From Chloroflexota bacterium (GTDB lineage: Bacteria > Chloroflexota > Limnocylindria > P2-11E): a stretch of 6,672 nt of DNA. Each line of letters begins with the position of its first letter. The stretch's first letter is position 1. The stretch lies in the NCBI GenBank assembly GCA_005883775.1, contig VBEU01000154.1, positions 1 to 6,672 of the forward strand. The letters are read 5' to 3'. Shown piece after piece: positions 1 through 6,240 of the stretch. The notes beneath the pieces are model-generated. The model worked only from the letters and a program-made list of their open reading frames with translations, made no database searches and was not told where the DNA came from. The position numbers and the translations under genes are program-made.

Positions 1-297
1 GAGGAACGCGAGATGGAGCCAGGTGAGATCGCGATCGGCGGTGGTGAAGTGGTTGATCTGCACCTGCTGGGCGTTCCAGAAGATCCCGAGGGTCAGGAAG
101 CTCAGCAGATAAGTCACAAGGCGAGGACCGAGCGTGAGCATCGCGTTCCAGAGGTCCTGCTCCGATCGGATCGGTCCCGGATCAGGTACGTGGATCTCGA
201 AAACGATGAGGGTCATCGCGATCGCGAACACACCATCGGAGAGCGCCCCGATCCGGTCAAGGCGGCGCCCCGCGACCTGGTTATAGGAGCGAACCAT
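1..297 (-). CDS. TMEM175 (DUF1211) family channel-like membrane protein, N-terminal part
   Basis: Partial gene; 99 residues are visible and the C-terminus lies beyond the left edge. The N-terminus has the family hallmark, an Arg a few residues before an (F/L)SD-G-V-F-A-I-A-x-T-L helix: here R12-L-D-R-I-G-A-L-S-D-G-V-F-A-I-A-M-T-L at about residues 12-30, with Leu in place of the usual Phe of FSD. A second hydrophobic helix at about residues 60-74 runs into F-W-N-A-Q-Q and then N-H-F and a D-R-D-L-T-W-L-H segment. Bacterial TMEM175 relatives are membrane potassium channels in which the first helix forms the pore; potassium conduction here is inferred from the family only. The ATG at 297 is the first start possible, because the preceding in-frame stop (303-301) ends the aldo/keto reductase gene. 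No good Shine-Dalgarno is seen, so translation is probably coupled to that gene. Confidence 0.82.
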   Translation of the reverse strand, partial: MVRSYNQVAGRRLDRIGALSDGVFAIAMTLIVFEIHVPDPGPIRSEQDLWNAMLTLGPRLVTYLLSFLTLGIFWNAQQVQINHFTTADRDLTWLHLAFL

Positions 298-300
298 CGG

Positions 301-1164
301 CTAGGCGAAGAGCGGCGCCATCTCACGGCGTCGCACCAGATCCTCCATCTCGTCGTCGCTAGGTGCCGGTCCGCCACGGTCTGCGGCATCGAGGATCTTC
401 GCCAGGAGGTCGATGTCGCTCGCGGTGTTGAGGAAGATCCCTGGATGAGCGAGGACGAACCGGACGGCGACGTCGATGTCACGCTGTTCGGTCAGCGGCT
501 CGTACCAGGTCGTCGGCCGGGCTGGCCGGTCGCCCGGCCACGGCGCGAGCGTGATCGCCTTGATCGTCTGAATGGCGACGCTGCGTTTCTGACACAGAGC
601 GATGAGCGCTTCAACGTCCTGCGCGTACGCCTCGCCCTGAAGCTGCGTGAAGTTGTAGGGGAAGAGGACGCTGTCGAACGGGAAGCGCTCGAGGCTCTCG
701 CGGTGACGGCGAGCCACCTCGAGACCGTGACCGGTCACACCGATGAAGCGCGCAAGTCCGGCGTCGCGTGCCTCGACGGCGGCCCGCAGCGCGCCGTCCT
801 TGCTCATCGCAATATCCCACTCGCTCTGGTCGACGAGGTTGTGCAGCTGGATCAGATCAACGTGGTCGACGCCCAGACGGCGGAGCGACAAGCGGATCTC
901 GTCGCGCGCCTCGGGGTACGTCCGCTTTCCGGTCTTGGTCGCGAGGAAGAAGCGCTCGCGGCCCTCGCGAGCAAGCCACGGCGCGATGTGGAGCTCCGAG
1001 TCGCCATAGCTCGCCGCCGTGTCCAGGTGGTTCAAGTCGTAGCGGAGTACGAGCTCGAGCGAGCGATCGGCCTCGGCATCCGTGACCTTCCCGAGCGCGG
1101 CGGCGCCGAAGATGGTGCGGCGGCTTGGGTGTCCGGTGCTGCCGAATGGGGCGCTCGGTATCAC
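301..1164 (-). CDS. Aldo/keto reductase
   Basis: Complete gene of 287 residues for a cytoplasmic NAD(P)H-dependent oxidoreductase with a TIM-barrel fold. The catalytic tetrad is recognisable: Asp48 and Tyr53 in L-D-T-A-A-S-Y-G, Lys77 in L-A-T-K-T-G, and His108 in D-L-I-Q-L-H. The N-terminal hairpin (F-G-S-T-G-H-P-S-R-R, residues 7-16) followed by F-G-A-A-A-L-G is typical of the superfamily. The length is slightly below the usual 300-330 residues, with a short C-terminal tail, so cofactor contacts near the end may be reduced. The start is GTG at 1164; an in-frame stop lies at about 1188-1186, and this start keeps the whole N-terminal hairpin. Its Shine-Dalgarno is weak. The gene is divergent from the acyl-CoA synthetase (58-base spacer) and is followed after three bases by the channel-like gene, with which it is probably co-transcribed. 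The substrate cannot be told from sequence; members reduce sugars, aldehydes or ketones. Confidence 0.9.
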   Translation of the reverse strand: MIPSAPFGSTGHPSRRTIFGAAALGKVTDAEADRSLELVLRYDLNHLDTAASYGDSELHIAPWLAREGRERFFLATKTGKRTYPEARDEIRLSLRRLGVDHVDLIQLHNLVDQSEWDIAMSKDGALRAAVEARDAGLARFIGVTGHGLEVARRHRESLERFPFDSVLFPYNFTQLQGEAYAQDVEALIALCQKRSVAIQTIKAITLAPWPGDRPARPTTWYEPLTEQRDIDVAVRFVLAHPGIFLNTASDIDLLAKILDAADRGGPAPSDDEMEDLVRRREMAPLFA

Positions 1165-1186
1165 CCGGCAACGATAGTTCGGAGCC

Positions 1187-1192
1187 TAGAAT
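1187..1192 (+). promoter_or_regulatory. Possible -10 element for the acyl-CoA synthetase gene
   Basis: The hexamer TAGAAT lies 30 bases before the ATG at 1223 and differs from TATAAT at one position. No matching -35 hexamer is found 16-18 bases upstream, so this is a weak call. The position would give a short leader that still contains the ribosome binding site at 1211-1217. The spacer between the divergent genes is only 58 bases, so any promoter for the plus-strand gene must lie here or inside the start of the reductase gene. Confidence 0.25.
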
Positions 1193-1210
1193 CGCGCGGC
1201 CACGGCACCG

Positions 1211-1217
1211 GGGAGGA
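1211..1217 (+). promoter_or_regulatory. Strong Shine-Dalgarno of the acyl-CoA synthetase gene
   Basis: GGGAGGA ends five bases before the ATG at 1223 and contains a perfect GGAGG core. It fixes the start of the synthetase gene over the internal in-frame alternatives. Confidence 0.8.
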
Positions 1218-1222
1218 AAAGC

Positions 1223-2821
1223 ATGGCGCTCGCATCAGCACGACCGACGACGGCATTCACCTACCGCGAGATCACTCTCCAGGACCGCCTGCGCGAAGTC
1301 GCGCGCGAGATCGGCGACAAGCCGGCGCTCCTCATGGGGGACCGGAGCGTGACCTTCCGCGAAATCGATCGGCTGAGCGATCAGCTCGCTGCGGCGCTCG
1401 CCAAACGGGGCGTCCGGCCAGGCGACCGAGTGACCATCTTCATGCCGAATTCGGTCGAGTTCGTCATCGCCTTTTACGGAACGCTGAAGATCGGCGGGGT
1501 GGTGAATCCGATCAACGCCCAATCGAAGGAGCGCGAGGTCCGCTTTCAGGTCGACGACGCGGGAGCGAGCGCGGTCCTGTACCACGCGGCCCTCGCACCG
1601 GTCGTGGACGCCATCCGATCCGACCTCAAAGGCGTTCGTGCGTTCGCGGTGACCGGCGACACCGCGCCGAAGGGTGTCGACCGTTTCAACGATCTTCTGC
1701 TGGCCGACGAACCCGACCTCGGCTTCTCGGCTCGCATCGGGATGAACGACCTGGCCGCGCTCCCGTATACGAGCGGCACGACCGGATTCCCGAAGGGCGT
1801 GATGCTGACGCACGCAAACCTCACCGCGAACCAACAGCAATTCTTCGCGGCCGTGCCCGTTCGCCGCGACGACGTCTTCCTGAACGTGCTCCCCTACTTC
1901 CACATCTACGCGCTGAACCTTTTGATGACCGGCGCGATCAGTCTCGGCGCGACGCAGGTGATCATGCCGCGCTTCGACATGGTCGAGTACTGCACCCTCG
2001 TGGAGCGCCAACGCGCGACGGTCTGCTTCATCGTCCCGCCGATCGTCCTCGGCCTCGCGATGAGCCCGGAGGTGGAGAGGCACGACTTCTCGTCGGTCCG
2101 CTTCTTCTTCAGCGGTGCGGCGCCGCTGGCGCCGGATCCCGCGCGCCGGATGATGCAGCGCATCGGCAAGCCGATCATTCAAGGCTACGGTTTGACCGAG
2201 ACCTCGCCGGTCACGCACGCGAATCCCTTCGCTGCGCCAGTGCTCGAGTCGATCGGCCCGGTGGTGCCGGGCACCGAAGACAAGATCGTCGATCTCGAGA
2301 CCGGCACGAAGACGCTCCCGAACGGCGAGGTCGGCGAAATCTGCGTCCGCGGCCCACAGGTGATGAAGGGCTACTGGAACAAGCCGCAGGACACGGCAGA
2401 CGTCATCCGCGACGGCTGGTTCCACACCGGGGACGTTGGGCGCCGCGACGACAAGGGTTACGTGTTCATCGTCGATCGCAAGAAGGAGTTCATCAAGTAC
2501 AAAGGATTCGGTGTCGGACCCGCGGAGGTCGAGGCGGTCCTGTGCGAGCATCCCGCGGTCGCCGACGCCGGCGTCATCGGAAAGCCGAACGACGAGGCCG
2601 GTGAGATCCCCAAGGCTTTCGTTCAGCTGCGCCCGAACACGCAGGCCACGGCGGAGGAGCTCATCGCCTTCGTGAAAGAGCGGATCGCCGACTACAAGCG
2701 CGTGCGCGAGATCGAGTTCATCGACAAAGTGCCGCGCACCGCGTCGGGAAAGATCCTGCGCCGCGAGCTCGCGGAGCGAGAGAGGGCGAACGACGGAGCG
2801 CGGGGCGAGCGATCAAGTTAG
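1223..2821 (+). CDS. AMP-forming acyl-CoA synthetase (4CL/FadD-like)
   Basis: Complete gene of 532 residues, normal for the ANL adenylating superfamily. Such enzymes activate a carboxylic acid with ATP to an acyl-adenylate and then transfer the acyl group to CoA. Visible motifs in order: phosphate-binding loop Y-T-S-G-T-T-G-F-P-K-G at 182-192; L-P-Y-F-H-I-Y with His227; A5 motif G-Y-G-L-T-E-T at 321-327; A7 motif G-W-F-H-T-G-D with Asp404; hinge region V-D-R-K-K at 417-421; and the catalytic C-terminal Lys510 in P-R-T-A-S-G-K-I-L-R-R. The A8 motif is odd: after I-K-Y-K-G-F the usual Gln is Gly430, and the next positions read V-G-P-A-E-V-E. No signal peptide or membrane segment is seen, so it should be cytoplasmic. 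The substrate (fatty, aromatic or other acid) cannot be assigned. The gene has its own strong ribosome binding site, appears monocistronic, and is convergent with the ABC operon. Confidence 0.93.
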   Translation: MALASARPTTAFTYREITLQDRLREVAREIGDKPALLMGDRSVTFREIDRLSDQLAAALAKRGVRPGDRVTIFMPNSVEFVIAFYGTLKIGGVVNPINAQSKEREVRFQVDDAGASAVLYHAALAPVVDAIRSDLKGVRAFAVTGDTAPKGVDRFNDLLLADEPDLGFSARIGMNDLAALPYTSGTTGFPKGVMLTHANLTANQQQFFAAVPVRRDDVFLNVLPYFHIYALNLLMTGAISLGATQVIMPRFDMVEYCTLVERQRATVCFIVPPIVLGLAMSPEVERHDFSSVRFFFSGAAPLAPDPARRMMQRIGKPIIQGYGLTETSPVTHANPFAAPVLESIGPVVPGTEDKIVDLETGTKTLPNGEVGEICVRGPQVMKGYWNKPQDTADVIRDGWFHTGDVGRRDDKGYVFIVDRKKEFIKYKGFGVGPAEVEAVLCEHPAVADAGVIGKPNDEAGEIPKAFVQLRPNTQATAEELIAFVKERIADYKRVREIEFIDKVPRTASGKILRRELAERERANDGARGERSS

Positions 2822-2865
2822 GGCCCTGGGCGCGGGATACTTGGCCAAAACAAAGGGGTGGGCGA

Positions 2866-3053
2866 GTGAAGCGAACTGCTCTGTGCTCAGTCGCAGCTGC
2901 AACAGCGGTCACGGCGCCTTCGAGTTCTATCGCGGGACTCCCGGCGTGATCGGCGAGGCCGCACGGACCGGTGGCAGCAACGGCGAGCCCGGCATCGGCG
3001 ACACAACTGGCCCAACGAACAGTGGCTTCGCGCAGTACTGCAAGACGCAATAA
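2866..3053 (+). pseudogene. Possible frameshifted small secreted-protein gene
   Basis: This is a tentative call in the convergent spacer. A GTG at 2866, seven bases after AAGGGG (2853-2858), opens a short frame that reads like a signal peptide: M-K-R-T then an Ala/Val-rich core, then A-P-S-S-S-I-A-G-L-P-A. It stops at TGA 2947-2949. A neighbouring frame is open across the same stretch and continues to TAA at 3051-3053. Its codons from about 2925 are mostly G/C-ending, and it encodes a Gly-rich tail ending G-F-A-Q-Y-C-K-T-Q. A single-base indel between about 2925 and 2949 would join the two into a secreted protein of roughly 60 residues. Alternatives are a 70-residue ORF from TTG 2841 in the second frame, or no gene at all. 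I do not recognise the product. Confidence 0.27.
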
Positions 3054-3074
3054 GACAGAACGGACGCGAGCACG

Positions 3075-3115
3075 AAAAACTGAGCGGCGGCGCGGCGAGT
3101 CGTTCGCCGCGCCGC
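3075..3115 (-). terminator. Intrinsic terminator of the ABC transporter operon
   Basis: A 12-bp perfect GC-rich stem (3087-3098 pairing with 3104-3115) with a 5-base loop is followed, read on the minus strand, by a short spacer and a run of five T (3079-3075). The stem begins about six bases after the stop codon of the MalG-like permease gene. On the plus strand no T run follows the stem, so the element is directional for the minus-strand operon and is unlikely to terminate the synthetase transcript efficiently. Confidence 0.85.
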
Positions 3116-3120
3116 TCGCG

Positions 3121-3942
3121 CTAGCCCTTCACCCCTCCGATGCGGATCCCCTCGATGAACTGACGCTGGAAAGCAAAGAACACGGCGATCATGGGGATAG
3201 CCGCAACGGCTGCGCCCGTCATGAGCATCCCGTAGTCCGTGTTGAACTCCCCTTGCAGCGTCGCGAGGCCCACCTGCACCGGATATTTCGATGGATCGCG
3301 CAGGATCACGAGGGGAAAGATGAAGGCGTTCCAATAGCGTTGGAACGTGAAGATCGCGAGTACCGCAAGAGCGGGACGTGAAAGCGGCACGATGATGTGC
3401 CGGTACACCTGCCACTCCGACGCACCGTCGACGCGCGCCGCGTGTTCGAGCTCGGTCGGCAGTGTCTGGATGAACTGCTTCATGAGGAATATGCCGAACA
3501 CATCCGCCAATCCGGGAAGGATCACACCGGGATAGGTATCGAGCAGCCCTAAGAACCGCAGGATGAAGAACACCGGGATCAGCGTCACTTGTGCCGGCAC
3601 CGTGAGCGTGCTCACCACCAGCCAGAACATCACGTTCTTCCCCGGGAAGCGCCGCTTCGCGAAGGCGTATCCGGCCATGGAATCGAAAAGGAGATGGAAC
3701 GCGGTGATCACGCCCGCGATCACCACAGTGTTGACGAGCCACCGAACGATCGGCGTGGTCTCGAACAGCCGCACGTAGTTCGCGCCCGTTAGCTCACGCG
3801 GCACGATTTCCGGCGGCACGCGCACCACGTACTGCGTCGGTGACAGCGACGTCAGGAACAGCCAGTACAACGGGAAGAGCGATAGCCCGCCCGCGAGGAG
3901 CAGGACAACATGGACCGGAAGGCGTTGCCTAATACTCGACAT
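3121..3942 (-). CDS. Carbohydrate-type ABC transporter permease, MalG-like
   Basis: Complete gene of 273 residues for the second inner permease of a CUT1-type importer in the cytoplasmic membrane. It shows a first membrane helix at about residues 10-30, a periplasm-side segment to about 65, then about five more helices. The cytoplasmic EAA loop, which docks on the ATPase, is at about 164-190 (E-L-E-H-A-A-R-V-D-G-A, then I183, P186 and P190). The C-terminus F-Q-R-Q-F-I-E-G-I-R-I-G-G-V-K-G is the characteristic MalG-family ending. The ATG at 3942 is chosen because translation from further upstream only reads the neighbouring permease gene in another frame and adds a non-membrane, Arg/Ser-rich extension. 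It overlaps the upstream permease gene by 14 bases and has no clear Shine-Dalgarno, consistent with translational coupling. It is the last gene before the terminator. The transported substrate is unknown. Confidence 0.93.
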   Translation of the reverse strand: MSSIRQRLPVHVVLLLAGGLSLFPLYWLFLTSLSPTQYVVRVPPEIVPRELTGANYVRLFETTPIVRWLVNTVVIAGVITAFHLLFDSMAGYAFAKRRFPGKNVMFWLVVSTLTVPAQVTLIPVFFILRFLGLLDTYPGVILPGLADVFGIFLMKQFIQTLPTELEHAARVDGASEWQVYRHIIVPLSRPALAVLAIFTFQRYWNAFIFPLVILRDPSKYPVQVGLATLQGEFNTDYGMLMTGAAVAAIPMIAVFFAFQRQFIEGIRIGGVKG

Positions 3943-4843
3943 CGGACCGAAGCGAGCGGAACTGCACCACAGCGACGACGAGCGCCATTCCGAACAGGAC
4001 CACCGCCATCGCACTCGCGAGCCCGTAGCGCCCGAACTGGAACGCCGTGGAGTAGATGAGCTGCACGATCGTGATCGTCGCGTTATTCGGCCCGCCGCCG
4101 TTCGTCATGATGTACACGCGCTCGAATAGCTGAAACGCGAGGATCGTGTAGATCACGAGCAGGTAAAGGGTTGTCGGCCGCAGGAGTGGCACCGTGATGT
4201 GGCGCCACTTCGAGAAGGGGCTCGCGCCGTCGAGGTCCGCGGCCTCGTAGAGCTCCCGCGGCAGCGACCCCATCGCCGCGGAATAGAGGACCACGCCGCC
4301 GCCCGGGATCGTCAGCACCGCGCTCAGGATCACCGCGATGAGCGCCTGATCCGAGCTACCGATCCAAAGGTAGGGGCCTAGCCCCACCGTGCTCAGCGCA
4401 GTGTTCGCGAGGCCGTACGGATTGGCGTTGAAGATCCAACGCCACACCATCGCAACGAGGATCGCCGAGTTCACGAGGGGCAGATAGAAAAGGGCGCGGT
4501 AGAAGACGTGCGCCCTGGGGCCGAGCGGCTGGATGAGGCTAGCGACGACCAGGGCGAGCGTGATTTGCGCCGCGACCACGACGGTCGCGTATAAGACCGT
4601 GTTCCCGACTGCCTGTATGAAGACCGGATCGGCCGCGAGGGCCTCGAAGTTCGCGAGCCCGATGAACTCGCCGCCGGTCACACGCGCGTTCTGCAGCGAC
4701 AGCACCAGACCCTGCACCACCGGCAGCAGCGTGAACACGACGAACAGCGAGAAGGTCGGAAAGACGAAGAGGTACGACCAGCCATAACGCCGCAGCACCG
4801 CGGCGAGGCTGCGTCGCCGCCGCGGTGCTGCGGTCGCGATCAC
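3929..4843 (-). CDS. Carbohydrate-type ABC transporter permease, MalF-like
   Basis: Complete gene of 304 residues for the first permease of the importer. A basic N-terminus (R8-R11, R18-R19) precedes a helix at about 22-48. Further helices lie at about 80-103, 115-135, 168-190, 224-245 and 272-295. The family signatures are clear: L-P-L-V-N-S-A followed by V-W-R-W-I-F-N and G-L-A-N at 121-147; the EAA loop Y-E-A-A-D-L-D-G-A at 199-207 with I216, P219 and P223; and T-N-G-G-G-P-N-N-A-T at 247-256. The start is GTG at 4843, one base after the binding-protein stop (4847-4845). Upstream extension would only read the end of that gene in another frame. No strong Shine-Dalgarno is seen, so ribosomes probably reinitiate after the binding protein. 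A large inverted repeat covers codons 4-18. It pairs with the MalG-like protein to form the channel. Confidence 0.92.
   Translation of the reverse strand: MIATAAPRRRRSLAAVLRRYGWSYLFVFPTFSLFVVFTLLPVVQGLVLSLQNARVTGGEFIGLANFEALAADPVFIQAVGNTVLYATVVVAAQITLALVVASLIQPLGPRAHVFYRALFYLPLVNSAILVAMVWRWIFNANPYGLANTALSTVGLGPYLWIGSSDQALIAVILSAVLTIPGGGVVLYSAAMGSLPRELYEAADLDGASPFSKWRHITVPLLRPTTLYLLVIYTILAFQLFERVYIMTNGGGPNNATITIVQLIYSTAFQFGRYGLASAMAVVLFGMALVVAVVQFRSLRSDVEY
4790..4833 (-). repeat. Perfect 16-bp inverted repeat at the binding-protein/permease junction
   Basis: Bases 4790-4805 are the exact reverse complement of 4818-4833, with a 12-base loop and almost all G/C pairs. In the operon mRNA the hairpin starts seven bases after the permease GTG codon and 11 bases after the binding-protein stop codon. 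There is no T run after it, so it is not an intrinsic terminator. The arms lie in coding sequence for an Arg-rich stretch (codons 4-11) and an A-A-V-L-R-R stretch, so part of the match could be a by-product of GC-rich Ala/Arg codons. Hairpins just after binding-protein genes in ABC operons are known to protect the upstream message and to lower permease synthesis; that role here is inferred. Confidence 0.7.
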
Positions 4844-4844
4844 G

Positions 4845-6197
4845 TTATTTGTTGGCTTCGTCCAGTAGCTTCTGCGCCTGAGTCGCGACCTCGTCCAGTG
4901 CCTGCTTCGGAGTCTTCTTGCCCTCGAGCGCCGCGTCACGCGCCGGCCGGAGGTATTTCTGGTCGATCTCCGACCATGTGCTCACGTTCGGCAGCACGTA
5001 GGTGAACGCGCCCATCGTGGCCACCTTCGCCTTCGCCGGGTGGTACTCGCCGTAGATGCCTGCCGCGGACTTCCGACCCGCAGGCGCGAGCCAGTACTCG
5101 ACGGGCGGCGTCTGCTTCTTGAGGTCCGGTCCGATGTCCGGCCCGGTGAGGTACTTGGCAAACGCATGCGCCGCGGCCTTCTTGTCCGCGTCCTGCTGCT
5201 CCCGTACGGCGATGAAGCCGACGCCGCCCCACGCCGTCTGGTCGCCCTTCGCCTTGGGGAAGTTCGCGATGTCCCAGTTCGTTCCGAACTTCCACTTCGC
5301 GTCGGCGTTGAGGACATTGATCATCGCGCTCGGTCGCTGGAGGATCGCTACCTCACCGGCGATGAAGCGCGCCTGGGAGTCGTTGGGGTTCAGCGTCAAG
5401 AAGTCGGGCGGCATGACTTTCTGCTGCGCCAGGGCGACCCACTTCTCGAGGCCGGTCACCGCGTCGGCGCTGTTGAACGTCCAGGTCTTGATGGCACTGT
5501 CGTACGGTCGGCCGCCATCGATGAGCATGAAGGCGAACTCGTCGTTGGCATGCGCGAAGCCGTAGATCTGCTTGCCGTCCGCACGTTTGAAGGTGAGCTT
5601 CTTCGCCGCCGCAAGGAACTCGTCGTATGTCCAGTTGCCGTACGCCGGGGGCGTGACGCCGGCCTCCTTGAAGAGATCGAGGTTGATGTACTCGAACCAC
5701 GGCACGATCCACAAGGGATACGCCACCACCGTGCCCTTGTACGTCGTGGCCTTGAGAGCGCTCGGGTTGAAGTCGTTGCGCTCGGCGTCCGTGAGCGTCG
5801 GCTGCGACAGCTGACCGGCCGCGGCGTACTTCAGCACGTCGCCGCCCGTCGTGTGAAACACATCTGGACCGGCGTGCTGCTGGAGGATCGCTATGTCGAA
5901 CTTCTGGTCCGTCTCCGCGCCAAATGGGCCGCCCTGTATGGCGATGCTCACGTTCGGTGCGCGGTCTTTGTAGGCCTTCACCGCCGCATCGGAGGTGATC
6001 GTCTCGGCGGACTGCGTCCCCGTGGCGTAATTACGCCGCCACCACTCGATGCTGACCGCCTTCGGCGCCGGGCTACCGCTCGCAGTCGTACTGGCGCTCG
6101 GGCTGGCCGTCGCGGTCGGTCCGCATGCGACGGCCACGCCCACGGCGGCCAGGGACTGCAGGAAACGGCGACGATTGATCAGAACATCACGTGTCAT
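4845..6197 (-). CDS. Family 1 (sugar-type) extracellular solute-binding lipoprotein
   Basis: Complete gene of 450 residues, the usual size for CUT1 binding proteins. The N-terminus combines a twin-arginine motif (N-R-R-R-F-L-Q, residues 8-14), a short hydrophobic core, and a lipobox-like A-V-A-C with Cys25. This suggests Tat export and lipid anchoring on the outer face of the membrane. A flexible Ser/Thr/Ala/Pro linker follows (about 26-46). The mature domain opens with I-E-W-W-R-R and is rich in aromatic residues that often line sugar pockets (for example the P-L-W-I-V-P-W-F-E-Y segment). It ends in helices carrying a conserved-looking L-R-P-A-R-D-A-A-L-E-G-K segment. The ATG at 6197 is supported by a GGAGG placed seven bases upstream. 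It delivers a substrate, probably a sugar or related solute that cannot be named from sequence, to the two permeases that follow after one base. Confidence 0.92.
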   Translation of the reverse strand: MTRDVLINRRRFLQSLAAVGVAVACGPTATASPSASTTASGSPAPKAVSIEWWRRNYATGTQSAETITSDAAVKAYKDRAPNVSIAIQGGPFGAETDQKFDIAILQQHAGPDVFHTTGGDVLKYAAAGQLSQPTLTDAERNDFNPSALKATTYKGTVVAYPLWIVPWFEYINLDLFKEAGVTPPAYGNWTYDEFLAAAKKLTFKRADGKQIYGFAHANDEFAFMLIDGGRPYDSAIKTWTFNSADAVTGLEKWVALAQQKVMPPDFLTLNPNDSQARFIAGEVAILQRPSAMINVLNADAKWKFGTNWDIANFPKAKGDQTAWGGVGFIAVREQQDADKKAAAHAFAKYLTGPDIGPDLKKQTPPVEYWLAPAGRKSAAGIYGEYHPAKAKVATMGAFTYVLPNVSTWSEIDQKYLRPARDAALEGKKTPKQALDEVATQAQKLLDEANK

Positions 6198-6204
6198 CTG
6201 AAAA

Positions 6205-6209
6205 CCTCC
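6205..6209 (-). promoter_or_regulatory. Strong Shine-Dalgarno of the family 1 binding-protein gene
   Basis: Read on the minus strand, a perfect GGAGG (with a further GAGGG just before it) lies seven bases upstream of the ATG at 6197. The permease starts lack anything comparable, so the sequence favours high synthesis of the binding protein over its permeases. Confidence 0.8.
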
Positions 6210-6230
6210 ACCCTCTCAATCAGCAGCTGG

Positions 6231-6236
6231 ACTATA
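6231..6236 (-). promoter_or_regulatory. Possible -10 element upstream of the family 1 binding-protein gene
   Basis: Read on the minus strand, TATAGT lies in the 43-base spacer between the peptide-type binding-protein stop and the family 1 binding-protein start. It differs from TATAAT at one position. The best -35 candidate, inside the end of the upstream gene, matches only about half of the consensus. It could give a separate promoter for the sugar-type importer, but read-through from the upstream gene is equally possible. Confidence 0.25.
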
Positions 6237-6240
6237 GAAG

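Noticed and set aside
1235..2551. 438-codon open frame antisense to the acyl-CoA synthetase
   Set aside because: The opposite strand encodes a full set of ANL-family motifs. The antisense product is His/Arg/Asp-rich with no domain I recognise and no convincing start signal.
13..2604. 863-codon open frame on the plus strand
   Set aside because: It runs antisense to the aldo/keto reductase and channel genes, then out of frame through the acyl-CoA synthetase. Its product is Arg-rich and low in recognisable motifs, as expected from GC-rich shadow frames.
2821..2850. Possible terminator for the acyl-CoA synthetase gene
   Set aside because: Only about four base pairs (2822-2825 with 2843-2846) can form, and no T run follows. 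I see no intrinsic terminator for this gene.
2718..3050. 110-codon minus-strand frame across the synthetase end and the convergent spacer
   Set aside because: It starts from TTG without a ribosome binding site, lies downstream of the operon terminator with no promoter, and overlaps the conserved C-terminus of the synthetase.
2927..3742. 271-codon minus-strand frame overlapping the MalG-like permease
   Set aside because: It reads the permease gene out of frame, passes through the operon terminator, and has no membrane-protein character.
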